Source: Bin87 sp965243255 (lineage in GTDB: Bacteria > Chloroflexota > Dehalococcoidia > Lucifugimonadales > UBA3495). Taken from it: a stretch of 64,000 nt of DNA. The position numbers and the translations under genes are program-made. The stretch is taken from NCBI GenBank assembly GCA_965243255.1, contig CBDEUH010000004.1:2790001-2854000 (forward strand), written 5' to 3'. The notes under the pieces are model-generated. The model did no database searches. It saw nothing but the letters and a program-made list of their open reading frames with translations, and was not told the DNA's origin. This document shows positions 51,741 through 60,564 of this stretch, in pieces; the stretch's first letter is position 1, and the number at the start of each line of letters is the position of its first letter.

Positions 51741-52178
51741 CTAGGCCGATTCGGGGAGTTTGAGGTATTCCGGTTCGCCAAAGAGGGCTTGCGCGCGGAT
51801 GGCGTCGCGGTCGGCGGGATTGATGCCGGCGTAGGGGTCGATGCTGCCCCAGGGCGTTGAGCGCGACGCGAACCGGAAGTGTTCGGTGCGTCCGTCGCGG
51901 AAGGTAACGTTCCACACGATGTCCTGGCCCTCGTAGTGAGGCTGTACTTCGGCGCCCAACGGCACGAAGTCGGCATAGCCCCGGACGTGAATGGCGTTCT
52001 CCGGGCAGAGCTTGACGCAGGCGTAGCACTCGGAGCACATATCGGGCTCCTGGTTGCTGCCCTTGTTGACAATGTCGTCCAGAACCATCAGGTCGTTGGG
52101 GCAAATGTAAACGCACTGGGGGCCGCCGTGGAGGCCGGCGCAGGCGTTGCAGGCGGCAGGGTCAACGTAGGTAGGCAC
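51741..52178 (-). CDS. aprB: adenylylsulfate (APS) reductase beta subunit
   Basis: AprB is the electron-transfer subunit. A GTG start at 52178 with GGAGGA eight bases upstream gives PTYVDPAACNACAGLHGGPQ at the N-terminus. Eight cysteines at residues 10, 13, 22, 26, 48, 51, 54 and 58 form two [4Fe-4S] sites (the spacing CxxCx8Cx3C of the first is AprB-like). The C-terminal part has DIVWNVTFRDGRTEHFRF and ends near residue 145, matching the family. Directly upstream of aprA. Confidence 0.93.
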   Translation of the reverse strand: MPTYVDPAACNACAGLHGGPQCVYICPNDLMVLDDIVNKGSNQEPDMCSECYACVKLCPENAIHVRGYADFVPLGAEVQPHYEGQDIVWNVTFRDGRTEHFRFASRSTPWGSIDPYAGINPADRDAIRAQALFGEPEYLKLPESA

Positions 52179-52246
52179 GGATAGTTCCTCCGGTAGCGGC
52201 AAAAGTTGATAGCGGCAAAATTGCCGACGGGCATTGTAACATCAAA

Positions 52247-55200
52247 CTAGCGGCTGCGTCCGGCAACCAGTCCGTGCACCCGGAAGTAGAGGTTGGGCAG
52301 GGACTCCTCCAGGAGCATGTACACCACCGGAACCGCAATCAGCGTCAGAAAGGTCGAACTCAAAAGGCCGCCGATTACCACCGTGGCCAGCTCTGCGCCC
52401 ACCAGGCCGGCCGAGTCGCTCAGCGACAGCGGAATCAGCGCCAGGATGGTGGTGAAGGCCGTCATCAGGATGGGACGCAGGCGGGTGCGCCCGGCGGTCA
52501 TCACCGCTTCCAGCGGAGGCGCCCCCCGTTGTCGCAGCTGCTGCACAAAGGTCAGCAGCACGATGGCGTTGGTGACCACGATGCCCACCAGCAGCAGGAA
52601 TCCCATCAACGCCGGCAGGCTCAGCGAACGGTCGGTAATTACCAGGGCTACCAACGCTCCCACCACCGCCAGGGGCATACTCAGCACGATGATGAACGGA
52701 ATCTTCAGCGAGCCCAGGGTCGCCACCATGACCAGATAGACCAGGGAAACGCCGATGGCCATGGCCACATAGACGTTGTTGAACTCCTCGCGAATGTCGC
52801 TGAACGTGCCGCCGGATCGCACGCTGATGCCGGCCGGCAGCGTCGTGTTGGCGATGATGTCGTCGATGCGCTCGCCGATGGCGCCGGCGTCCCGTCCGGC
52901 CAGGCTGCCGGACACGGTGGCCGACCGATAGCCGTCGTAGTGCGTAACCACGCTGGGGCCAACGGTGTAGCCGGTGTCGGACATTGCGCCCAGGGGAACC
53001 ACGCCGGCGTTGCCGGAGATGGGCAGCAGCGGGATGTCGCCGGGGTCGTCCACGGCTTCGGGCGCGCCGCGCACCACCACGTCCATGGTGTCTTCGCCCA
53101 GGTTGATCTCCGCCACCTCGCTGCCCAGGAGCCAGGTGCGGATTTGGCCGGCGACGTTGGCCGTGGACAGGCCGTAGCGTCCGGCCTCGTTGGGGTTGAT
53201 GGCAACAGTGAACTCCTCGGCTCCGTCCACGATGTTGGTGCTGGCGTTGCGGACGCCGGGGTCGCGCTCGATCGCCTGCTCCAGAATGCCGGTGGCCATG
53301 CGGACGTCTTCATAGTTGGGGCCGGTCAAGGTGAGCCTGACGCCGCCGCCGCGACCCGGACCGCCGGAGTCGGCGAATACCCGCGCCGTTACGCCCCGGC
53401 TCTCGGGCAGGGCGTTACGGATTTGCTCGTCCAGGTCGGCCGGGGCGTCCTCGGCCAGCACGACGGTGAATCCGGCCCGGTCAAAGGACGCGTCGGCGCT
53501 GCCAGGTCCGAAGCTCCGGCTGCCGGATCCCAGGGTAACCTGGTAGCTCTCCACCGCGCCGCTGGCCACGAAGCCGTCCAGCGTCTGCTCCACGCTGCGC
53601 ACCTCTCGGAACAGCGTGCCGGTGGACGGGTTCCGCAGGCTCAGGTCAATGCGGATGCCCTCGGTGCGCCCCTGGGAAAAGAGTTCAACGGGCAGCAGTG
53701 TGATGAGGCTCAGGCTGGCCAGCACAATAACAACGCTGCCGATGGCCGTCAGCAGCCGGAACCGCAGGGCCAACCGCAGCGCCGGGGTGTAGAGTTTCTG
53801 CAGCATCGTGTCCCCGGTATTTGCGGCGCGGTCGGCGTCGATGTCCCCTTGCCGCAGCAGCCAGGAGGCCAGCACCGGAACCGCGGTCAGCGCCACCAGG
53901 GTTGACGCCACCAGGGACACGCACACGGTTTGCGCGAAGGGCAGAAAGAACTGGCCGACCACGCCCGGCAGAAAGCCCAGCGGAATAAACACGGCCACGG
54001 TGGTCAGCGTTGACGCCACGATGGCCGGGCTCACCTCCTGGGTCGCCTCGATCACGGCAACCGCCCGGTCGCTGCCGGTTTGGATGTGCCGGTAGATGTT
54101 CTCCAGCACCACGATGCTGTCGTCCACGATACGCCCCACCGCGATGGCCAGGCCGGCCAGGCTCATGAAGTTCAACGTCCAGTCGAAGATGGCCATAACC
54201 AGCGTGGTTACCATGATGCTCAGGGGTATGGACACGCCGATGATGGCCGTGGGCCGGAAGGTGTTGATGACGCCGGAAGCGATGTGCGGCCGCACCTGCA
54301 GCAGGAACACGAACACCGCGATGACGGCGAAGGCAAACCCCTGCGCGCCCTGGGTGATGACCTTGCTCAGCTCCTCCTCCAGCCGGGGGGCCTGGCTGTC
54401 CATGACGGTAATGTCGAGGTCGGTGGGAAGTTCCCTTTCCAACAGCAGCAGTTGCGCGTCGATTTCGTGGGTGATGTCGATGGTGTTGCCGTCGGGAGTC
54501 TTGAGCACGTTCAGGCTGACGCTGGGCTGGCCGTTGGTTCTCGAAACCGTGCGAGCCTCCGGCGTAGCGACCCGCACGTCGGCCACTTCGGCCAACCGGA
54601 TGGGCGTCGCGTTGGCGCCGGCCGGCCGGTTGGTCCCGGGCGCTGCCTCCGGGCGGGCGAATCCCACGGGCAGGCTGCGGATGGCTTCCAGGTTGCCGTA
54701 CCCGTGAAACGCCCGCACCGTTACGATGCCGTCGCGGGACGACATGCTGCCGGCGGTCAGGTCCACCGAGTTGCTTTGCAGCGCGCCGATGATGTTCTGG
54801 ATGGTGAGGTCGTAGGTTTCCAGCTGGGCCGGGTCAACGGTGACGAAAACCTGCTCGGACACGCCGCCCTCAATAGCCACCTCGAACACGCCGGGAATGG
54901 CCTGCAAAGGAGGAACAATCTGGCGCTCCGCAATCCTGAGCAGCTCGGGAATGTCCCGCTGGCCGGAAATGCTCAACTCCATCACCGGGCGCTGGTTGGG
55001 CGTGAGCGCGAAGACCCGGGGGTCGCCGGCGGCTTCGGGCAGTCGCAGGCCGGAAACGCGGCTGAGGATCTCCGCTTCCGCCTCTTCCAGGTCTGCGTTG
55101 GTCTCGAAACTGGCGCGCACCGAGGAACGGTTGCCGCGGGAGGTGGATGTTACCTCCTTCAAGCCCTCCATGCCGATGATTACGTCCTCAATGGGCTTGG

Positions 55201-55393
55201 TAACCTCCTGGGCGACCTGGTAGGGGGTGCCCTGCTGAAAGGAGGTTGAGACGTTGATGACCCCCAGGCTGATTTCGGGGAAAAGTTCCTGCTGCAATTC
55301 CCGGTAGCCGTACACGCCGCCAACCAGGATGAGGACCAGCGCCATCACCGTTACGGTTCGGCTGCGCAGCGCCAGCTTGGACAGAATAATCAT
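52247..55393 (-). CDS. RND-family efflux transporter (HAE1/AcrB-like)
   Basis: The 1048-residue protein has the RND layout: one membrane helix, a large extracytoplasmic loop (residues about 35-330), a six-helix bundle with the proton-relay LAIAVGRIVDDSIVVLENIY, a second loop and a final bundle (FLLLVGIVVTNAIVLLTFVQ). ELFPEISLGVINVSTSFQQG at the start is typical of HAE1 pumps. No membrane-fusion or TolC gene is adjacent. The ATG at 55393 is preferred over a TTG six bases earlier; the ribosome binding site is poor. Confidence 0.92.
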   Translation of the reverse strand: MIILSKLALRSRTVTVMALVLILVGGVYGYRELQQELFPEISLGVINVSTSFQQGTPYQVAQEVTKPIEDVIIGMEGLKEVTSTSRGNRSSVRASFETNADLEEAEAEILSRVSGLRLPEAAGDPRVFALTPNQRPVMELSISGQRDIPELLRIAERQIVPPLQAIPGVFEVAIEGGVSEQVFVTVDPAQLETYDLTIQNIIGALQSNSVDLTAGSMSSRDGIVTVRAFHGYGNLEAIRSLPVGFARPEAAPGTNRPAGANATPIRLAEVADVRVATPEARTVSRTNGQPSVSLNVLKTPDGNTIDITHEIDAQLLLLERELPTDLDITVMDSQAPRLEEELSKVITQGAQGFAFAVIAVFVFLLQVRPHIASGVINTFRPTAIIGVSIPLSIMVTTLVMAIFDWTLNFMSLAGLAIAVGRIVDDSIVVLENIYRHIQTGSDRAVAVIEATQEVSPAIVASTLTTVAVFIPLGFLPGVVGQFFLPFAQTVCVSLVASTLVALTAVPVLASWLLRQGDIDADRAANTGDTMLQKLYTPALRLALRFRLLTAIGSVVIVLASLSLITLLPVELFSQGRTEGIRIDLSLRNPSTGTLFREVRSVEQTLDGFVASGAVESYQVTLGSGSRSFGPGSADASFDRAGFTVVLAEDAPADLDEQIRNALPESRGVTARVFADSGGPGRGGGVRLTLTGPNYEDVRMATGILEQAIERDPGVRNASTNIVDGAEEFTVAINPNEAGRYGLSTANVAGQIRTWLLGSEVAEINLGEDTMDVVVRGAPEAVDDPGDIPLLPISGNAGVVPLGAMSDTGYTVGPSVVTHYDGYRSATVSGSLAGRDAGAIGERIDDIIANTTLPAGISVRSGGTFSDIREEFNNVYVAMAIGVSLVYLVMVATLGSLKIPFIIVLSMPLAVVGALVALVITDRSLSLPALMGFLLLVGIVVTNAIVLLTFVQQLRQRGAPPLEAVMTAGRTRLRPILMTAFTTILALIPLSLSDSAGLVGAELATVVIGGLLSSTFLTLIAVPVVYMLLEESLPNLYFRVHGLVAGRSR

Positions 55394-55516
55394 AGACAAC
55401 AGGATACTACGCTTCTGCCGCTTCCGGTTATTCCTTCCCTCCGGGCCCGCTCGTTGATTGCCCCTCGGATTGCGGGCGTGCTACCATAATGCCGTTGACG
55501 AGGACGGCATCCCATT

Positions 55517-57385
55517 ATGAACCAGCAGCGCATCCGCAATTTCTGCATCATTGCCCACATCGACCATGGCAAGTCCACCCTGGCCGACCGCCTGCTGGAA
55601 ATCACCGGAACCGTCCGCCCCCAGGACATGAAGGCCCAGTTCCTGGACCAGATGGAGCTGGAACGCGAGCGCGGCATCACCATCAAGGGCAAAGCGGTTA
55701 CGATGTCCCACCGCGTCGCCGCCGGAGACTACGCCGGCGAGTACCAGCTGAACCTGATCGACACGCCGGGCCACGTGGACTTTTCCTACGAAGTGTCCCG
55801 GGCGCTGGCCGCCTGCGAGGGTGCCCTGCTGGTGGTGGACGCCACCCAGGGCGTGGAAGCCCAGACCATCGCCAACACCCTGCTGGCCATGGAGTACGAC
55901 CTGGAGATGATTCCGGTCATCAACAAGGTTGACCTGCCCTCGGCGGAACCGGAGCGGGTGGCAGCGGAAATGCAGCAGATCTTCGGCTTCCGCCGCGACG
56001 AGATGATGTTCGTATCGGCCAAGTCCGGCCTGGGCTGCCGTGAGCTGCTGGACGGCATCGTGGAGCGGGTGCCGCCTCCGGCCGGCGGCGCGGACGACCC
56101 ATTTCGCGCGCTGGTCTTCGATTCCACCTACGACACCTACAAGGGCATCATCGCCTACGTTCGGGTCGCCGACGGCGGCATCTCGGCCAACAACCGGCTG
56201 CGGGTGATGTCGTCGGGCAAGTGGGTGGAGATCATGGAGGTCGGCGTCTTCGCGCCGGAACCTACGGCCACGGACATATTGCAGGCCGGACAGGTGGGTT
56301 ACGTTGCCACCGGATTCAAGGACGTGCAGGAGTGCGCCGTCGGCGACACCCTGACCAACCACGCCGACCCCGCTGAGGAGCCGCTGCCGGGCTACGTGGA
56401 GCTGAAATCCATGGTGTTCGCCGGCCTGTATCCTGCCGACGGCGAGGACTACACCCGGCTGCGCGCGGCGCTGGACAAGTTGAAGCTCAACGACGCGTCG
56501 CTATCCATCGAGCCGGAGAACAGCGGGGCGCTGGGCTTCGGGTTCCGCTGCGGGTTCCTGGGGCTCGTGCACCTGGAAATCGTGCAGGAACGACTGGAAC
56601 GCGAGTACGACCTGGACCTCATCGTAACCGCGCCCAGCGTCGCCTACGAGGTGCTGCTCACCAACGGGGAGGTCATCAGGGTGGACAATCCGTCTCTGCT
56701 GCCCCAGCCCAACGCCATCTCGGAAGTGCGCGAGCCCATCCTCGACGTCACCATCGTTGCGCCCAGCCGGGCCGTGGGCGCGGTGATGGAGCTGATGCAC
56801 GCCCGACGCTCCGAGTTCCGGCGCATGGAGTACATCCAGGGCATCGGCGGCAAGAGCGATGAAAACGGCGCCGAGTCCGGCAAAGACTCGGACCAGACGC
56901 GGGTGGTGATGGAATACACCATGCCCCTGTCTGAAATGCTGGCCGATTTCTACAACCAGCTGAAATCCCGCACCCAGGGCTACGCCTCGCTGGACTACAC
57001 CTTTGAGGGTTACCGGGCCGCGCCCCTGGTGCGCATCGACATCCTGGTGAACCAGACGCCGGTGGAGGCGCTGAGCATGATCAGCCACCGGGACCACGCG
57101 GTGGTGCAGGGCCGCAGCATCGTCGAGAAACTGCGCTCCACCATCCCCCGCCAGATGTTCGAGGTGCCCATCCAGGCCGCCATCGGCAGCCGCATCGTGG
57201 CCCGGGAGACCGTCCGCGCCATGCGCAAGGACGTGCTGTCCAAGTGCTACGGCGGCGACATCACCCGCAAACGCAAGCTGCTGGAAAAGCAAAAGGAAGG
57301 CAAAAAGCGCATGAAGCGCGTCGGCCGCGTGGAAGTCCCCCAGGAGGCCTTCCTCAGCCTGCTGCGCATGGATGAAGAGGGGTAG
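55517..57385 (+). CDS. lepA: elongation factor 4
   Basis: LepA is a ribosome-bound translational GTPase. The 622-residue protein has G1 AHIDHGKST (13-21), DTPGHVDFSYEVSRALAACE, NKVDLPSAEPERV, and the C-terminal domain RKRKLLEKQKEGKKRMKRVG. It carries an insertion of about 18 residues (GIGGKSDENGAESGKDSD) between RRMEYIQ and TRVVMEYTMPLSEM that most LepA proteins lack. Divergent from the RND gene. Confidence 0.96.
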   Translation: MNQQRIRNFCIIAHIDHGKSTLADRLLEITGTVRPQDMKAQFLDQMELERERGITIKGKAVTMSHRVAAGDYAGEYQLNLIDTPGHVDFSYEVSRALAACEGALLVVDATQGVEAQTIANTLLAMEYDLEMIPVINKVDLPSAEPERVAAEMQQIFGFRRDEMMFVSAKSGLGCRELLDGIVERVPPPAGGADDPFRALVFDSTYDTYKGIIAYVRVADGGISANNRLRVMSSGKWVEIMEVGVFAPEPTATDILQAGQVGYVATGFKDVQECAVGDTLTNHADPAEEPLPGYVELKSMVFAGLYPADGEDYTRLRAALDKLKLNDASLSIEPENSGALGFGFRCGFLGLVHLEIVQERLEREYDLDLIVTAPSVAYEVLLTNGEVIRVDNPSLLPQPNAISEVREPILDVTIVAPSRAVGAVMELMHARRSEFRRMEYIQGIGGKSDENGAESGKDSDQTRVVMEYTMPLSEMLADFYNQLKSRTQGYASLDYTFEGYRAAPLVRIDILVNQTPVEALSMISHRDHAVVQGRSIVEKLRSTIPRQMFEVPIQAAIGSRIVARETVRAMRKDVLSKCYGGDITRKRKLLEKQKEGKKRMKRVGRVEVPQEAFLSLLRMDEEG

Positions 57386-57402
57386 CGCAACCGCGCTACC
57401 CC
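57379..57402. terminator. hairpin at the end of lepA
   Basis: GGGGTAGCG/CGCTACCCC with a 6-base loop; the lepA stop codon is inside the stem. No T-run follows, so it may be a bidirectional or processing hairpin between converging genes. Confidence 0.5.
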
Positions 57403-57410
57403 GATGTGCC

Positions 57411-58262
57411 CTACTGCACCAGGTTCGGCGTTACCTCGGCCGGAATGCCCTGGGCTTCCATCTCGCGGCCGCGCTGTTCCACCTGGGGGATGACGGACGC
57501 CAGCAGGTCTTCGTCCAGGTCGGCGGCGACGCCGGGGTAGCCGGCCCGTTCGATCATGGCCCTGAGCTTGCCGCCCTTGAACTGGTCCAGGCACCAGGCC
57601 AGCGGGTCGGGAACCAGCGTCTTGTCCCAGAAGATGCGGTGGTTCTTGTTGCGCGGGCCGTAGTGGTAGTGAGGCTCGTCCCGGAAGCAGTCGAAGGCCA
57701 GCAGCTCGGTCTCCTCGGTGAAGACGCGCCCGGTGTTGCCGGCCAGGTCGCTCAGCACGTGGATGGCCAGGCCGCCGTCGCCGGATGACTGGCGCCGCAT
57801 CTCCAGGCCGAAGCGGATGTTGCCGGCCTCGATGATGTCGGTGCCCCGGTTGTGTTTGACGGTGTTGCGGTCGGCGGCGAACTTGGCCCGGGCGGTGCTG
57901 TCCACCTCGTCCAGGGCGGCGTTCACGGCGTTCATGTCCAGCGCGCCGGCGGCGCCTTCGTAGCCGGCCTCGGTGAGCATCGCCCCCAGGTTCTGGCGCA
58001 TGGTGCGCACCGACCAGCCGATGGGATTGCCGTCGGTGGTGCGGTCCATGCGGTACTGCACGTTCTTGCCGTCGGGCGCGTACACGTAGCTCTTCTCGAT
58101 GTCGAAGCAGTTGAACCGCAGCGCCGTCTCGTCGCCAACCTGCACCAGGATGACCACGCCCTGGTCGGAGTGGTCCTGGATGTTGCCGTCCCACAGCTCG
58201 TGCTGCACGATGAATCCTACGTTGCCGGCGTCGAAACTGACTCGTCCTCGTGGTGTCGCCAT
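57411..58262 (-). CDS. unknown protein with two tandem copies of one domain
   Basis: GGAGGT precedes the ATG at 58262. The 283-residue protein contains an internal duplication offset by about 134-141 residues: AGNVGFIV (12-19) matches AGNIRFGL (146-153), FNCFDIEKSYVYAPDGKNVQ matches FDCFRDEPHYHYGPRNKNHR, and AGYEGAAGALD (99-109) matches AGYPGVAADLD (240-250). Each copy has beta strands followed by helices. No signal peptide or enzyme motif. I do not recognise the family beyond this; it is probably a conserved Chloroflexota domain. Confidence 0.75.
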   Translation of the reverse strand: MATPRGRVSFDAGNVGFIVQHELWDGNIQDHSDQGVVILVQVGDETALRFNCFDIEKSYVYAPDGKNVQYRMDRTTDGNPIGWSVRTMRQNLGAMLTEAGYEGAAGALDMNAVNAALDEVDSTARAKFAADRNTVKHNRGTDIIEAGNIRFGLEMRRQSSGDGGLAIHVLSDLAGNTGRVFTEETELLAFDCFRDEPHYHYGPRNKNHRIFWDKTLVPDPLAWCLDQFKGGKLRAMIERAGYPGVAADLDEDLLASVIPQVEQRGREMEAQGIPAEVTPNLVQ

Positions 58263-58339
58263 GTCGAATTACCTCCGGTTGGGATAGTGAATGGTGTTGG
58301 CCCGAATATAGCCACCCGTTTGAGGGGTGTCAAACCGGA

Positions 58340-59350
58340 TTACTGCTCCCACCGGGCCGCGCGCTGCATGAACACCGTGGGGTCAGCCCGCCATTCCGCG
58401 TAGCCGATGCGCCGGTGGTCGGTGAGGAAGTCAATGCGCTCGTTGAGCCGGGCCAGCAGTTCCGTGTCGCTGGCGTTGACGGTGAAGCCGCCGAGTTCCA
58501 CCGCGTCGTCCAGCGCGGCAACCACCAAGGCGCCGTCCGACTCCTGCGCTGCGTCGGCGTTGCCGATTGCGCCCCGGGCCACGGCGTCAATGTCGCCGTT
58601 GCGCAGTGCGTTCAGCAGCTCATCCTCCCCCGACTCGTCGCCCAGATAGACGACCTGGGGCATTGTTGCGTCCGGCGGATGGATGTGGCGGCGGTCTTGC
58701 AGAACGGATGAAGCGTGAGCGGCGGTGATGACGTAAGCGTCGCTGCCGTCCGCCAGCGCCTCGCCGGCGTCGGTTGCGACGCGGGTTCCGGCGGCCAGGA
58801 CGCCTTTGCCATCGGCCAGGCCAGTGAGTTGCAGCAGGCGGGCCTCCCCGGTGGTGCCGGTCAGCGCGCCCACGCGCACGTCGGACGTGAGAGCGTCGTG
58901 GGAGTCCAGCCGCGCCGCGTCTTCGCTGCGAACCAATAGCGACTGGCGGAATGTGATGTGCCCGTTGGTGAAGGCAACCCTGGTTTCGCCGGCATCGTTG
59001 CGGGTTCGGGTGTCCAGGATAGTGATGCCTCCGCCCACGACGTCGAACTCGTCGCCGGAGGAGAGCAGCCAGATGCCGGGCCATTCGGCGATGGCGCGGC
59101 GAGTGAAAACCAACTCGGCGTCGCCCATGGCTTCCAGCGCGGTCAGCAGGTCGGCCTCGTAGCCCAGGTGCGTGTTGAACTCGGCGGAGTCCGGCGGCGC
59201 ATCGGCGCTGTAGCTCACCGGCGCAAAGTAGGCGTAGAAGCCCACGTTCAGCGTCTGGGGATTGCCGGAGCAGGCAGCCAGCAGAACGGCGACCAACGCC
59301 ATTGCGCCAACTGTGATGAGGAGACGCAGCAGTTTCGGCAAAGCAATCAT
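58340..59350 (-). CDS. periplasmic-type solute-binding lipoprotein (SBP3-like)
   Basis: The 336-residue protein has a lipoprotein signal (lipobox LLAAC, Cys27) and a family 3 solute-binding or cyclohexadienyl-dehydratase-like fold. The pattern runs LNVGFYAYFAPVSYSAD, LGYEADLLTALEAMG, EFDVVGGGITILDTRTR and VRVGALTGTTGEARLLQLTG. No permease or ATPase is adjacent, so it may be an orphan receptor or a secreted enzyme. Its start overlaps the DinB-family stop by four bases (ATGA). Confidence 0.82.
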   Translation of the reverse strand: MIALPKLLRLLITVGAMALVAVLLAACSGNPQTLNVGFYAYFAPVSYSADAPPDSAEFNTHLGYEADLLTALEAMGDAELVFTRRAIAEWPGIWLLSSGDEFDVVGGGITILDTRTRNDAGETRVAFTNGHITFRQSLLVRSEDAARLDSHDALTSDVRVGALTGTTGEARLLQLTGLADGKGVLAAGTRVATDAGEALADGSDAYVITAAHASSVLQDRRHIHPPDATMPQVVYLGDESGEDELLNALRNGDIDAVARGAIGNADAAQESDGALVVAALDDAVELGGFTVNASDTELLARLNERIDFLTDHRRIGYAEWRADPTVFMQRAARWEQ

Positions 59351-59829
59351 ACCCCCAGCGCCTCCCGTATCGCTCGCAGCTGTGCCAGGTGTTCGCCCCA
59401 GTGCCGTTCCAGGCCGTCGATGAACGCTTGCGCCGTGCGTACCTCGTGGAGGTCACGGTGGGGCAGGTGGGCCATGGCTGTCCTCTCCATAAAGTCGGTG
59501 TCCGATGCGGCGGCGATGGCGTCCTCGGCGGTTCGCAGGATGGCCAGGGGGGCGGCCTGCGCTTCATCCAGGTCGGCGGCCATGCGCTCCGGAGTCATGT
59601 TGTTGGCGTCGGGCAGGATCGTGATTTCGTCGCGCGTCCCGTCCAACACGCCGGCGATAACGCCGCCGATGCCGCCCTCTGGAGTGTCCACCAGGTGATA
59701 CAGCACCTCCCGGGCGCACCAGTTGTCGCCGTCCTTCCAGTCCAGGCAGTAGTCCATGCCCTCCAGCAGGGCGGTCAGTTCGTCGCGAATGCGGCGGACG
59801 GTGGCCAGGTTTTCGTCACGGGTTGCCAT
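59347..59829 (-). CDS. DinB-family protein
   Basis: The 160-residue four-helix-bundle protein has NWCAREVLYHLVDTPEGGIG near residue 40, DFMERTAMAHLPHRDLHEVR and ERHWGEHLAQLRAIREALG at the end. The His residues at these three places suit the DinB/YfiT metal site. It overlaps the solute-binding lipoprotein gene (4 bp) and the upstream membrane-protein gene (14 bp), so the three form one operon. Confidence 0.8.
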   Translation of the reverse strand: MATRDENLATVRRIRDELTALLEGMDYCLDWKDGDNWCAREVLYHLVDTPEGGIGGVIAGVLDGTRDEITILPDANNMTPERMAADLDEAQAAPLAILRTAEDAIAAASDTDFMERTAMAHLPHRDLHEVRTAQAFIDGLERHWGEHLAQLRAIREALGV

Positions 59830-60505
59830 GTTGGGTTACTCCCTTGGGGGTTTTGAGCAGTTCGGCGGTCAGCCACACGCCGCTGACGATCAGCCAGATC
59901 AGGAAGGCGATGCCCGAAATGCGGTGCATCACCGTAGCGGCGTCCACCCAGATGAACAGCATGGCGACGCCGATAATCACGTCGGCGACGGCGGAGATTT
60001 TCAGCAGCCCACCGATACGCCACTGCACCGGCCCCAGCGCAATCAAGCTTAGGCCGGCCAGCGTAAAGCCGACCTTGCCGGTTATCCAGCGCGCCTGATT
60101 CACCGGGTCAATCCATGCCTGATGATCCAAGGCGTTTGCCGGGTACAGGTACACCCGCGAGGCAGCGCTTTCCGGTACTCCCGCCGCCAGGGCCAGCATG
60201 CACGCGCCGGAGATTGCAGTGACCGCGCCCGATAGTTCCAGCAGGGTGGTAGCAATGCCGGCTGCCACGGGCTGCCCGTCGCGCAGTGTCAGCCGCAGGA
60301 AAATCGCGGCGGCCAGCAAACCCAGCCCGGAGATGACCCGGGCCGCGCCGGCTATGACGTATTGGACGGTGTCCAGGATGATGGGCGTCTGGATGGGGCT
60401 GTCGGGCGATGGCTCCATGCTGCCGGACAGCCGGGTCATCACCGACACTGCCGTGGCTGCGGCGGTAAGCAGGAGCAACAGGCCCGATATGCGGATGGCA
60501 GACAT
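59816..60505 (-). CDS. multi-pass membrane protein, unknown
   Basis: The 229-residue product has six or so hydrophobic segments in three pairs (for example ISGLLLLLTAAATAVSVMTR and YVIAGAARVISGLGLLAAAI). An extracytoplasmic stretch around residues 110-135 contains SRVYLYPANALDHQAWIDPV. The late segment VMHRISGIAFLIWLIVSGVW holds a His. It may belong to a DUF4386-like or cytochrome b-like membrane group; unsure. Confidence 0.6.
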   Translation of the reverse strand: MSAIRISGLLLLLTAAATAVSVMTRLSGSMEPSPDSPIQTPIILDTVQYVIAGAARVISGLGLLAAAIFLRLTLRDGQPVAAGIATTLLELSGAVTAISGACMLALAAGVPESAASRVYLYPANALDHQAWIDPVNQARWITGKVGFTLAGLSLIALGPVQWRIGGLLKISAVADVIIGVAMLFIWVDAATVMHRISGIAFLIWLIVSGVWLTAELLKTPKGVTQHGNP

Positions 60506-60564
60506 GGTCAGGAGCAGCAGCGGATCGGCGGGTGTGCCACAATTATAGCGGTTGCCTGGCTCGG

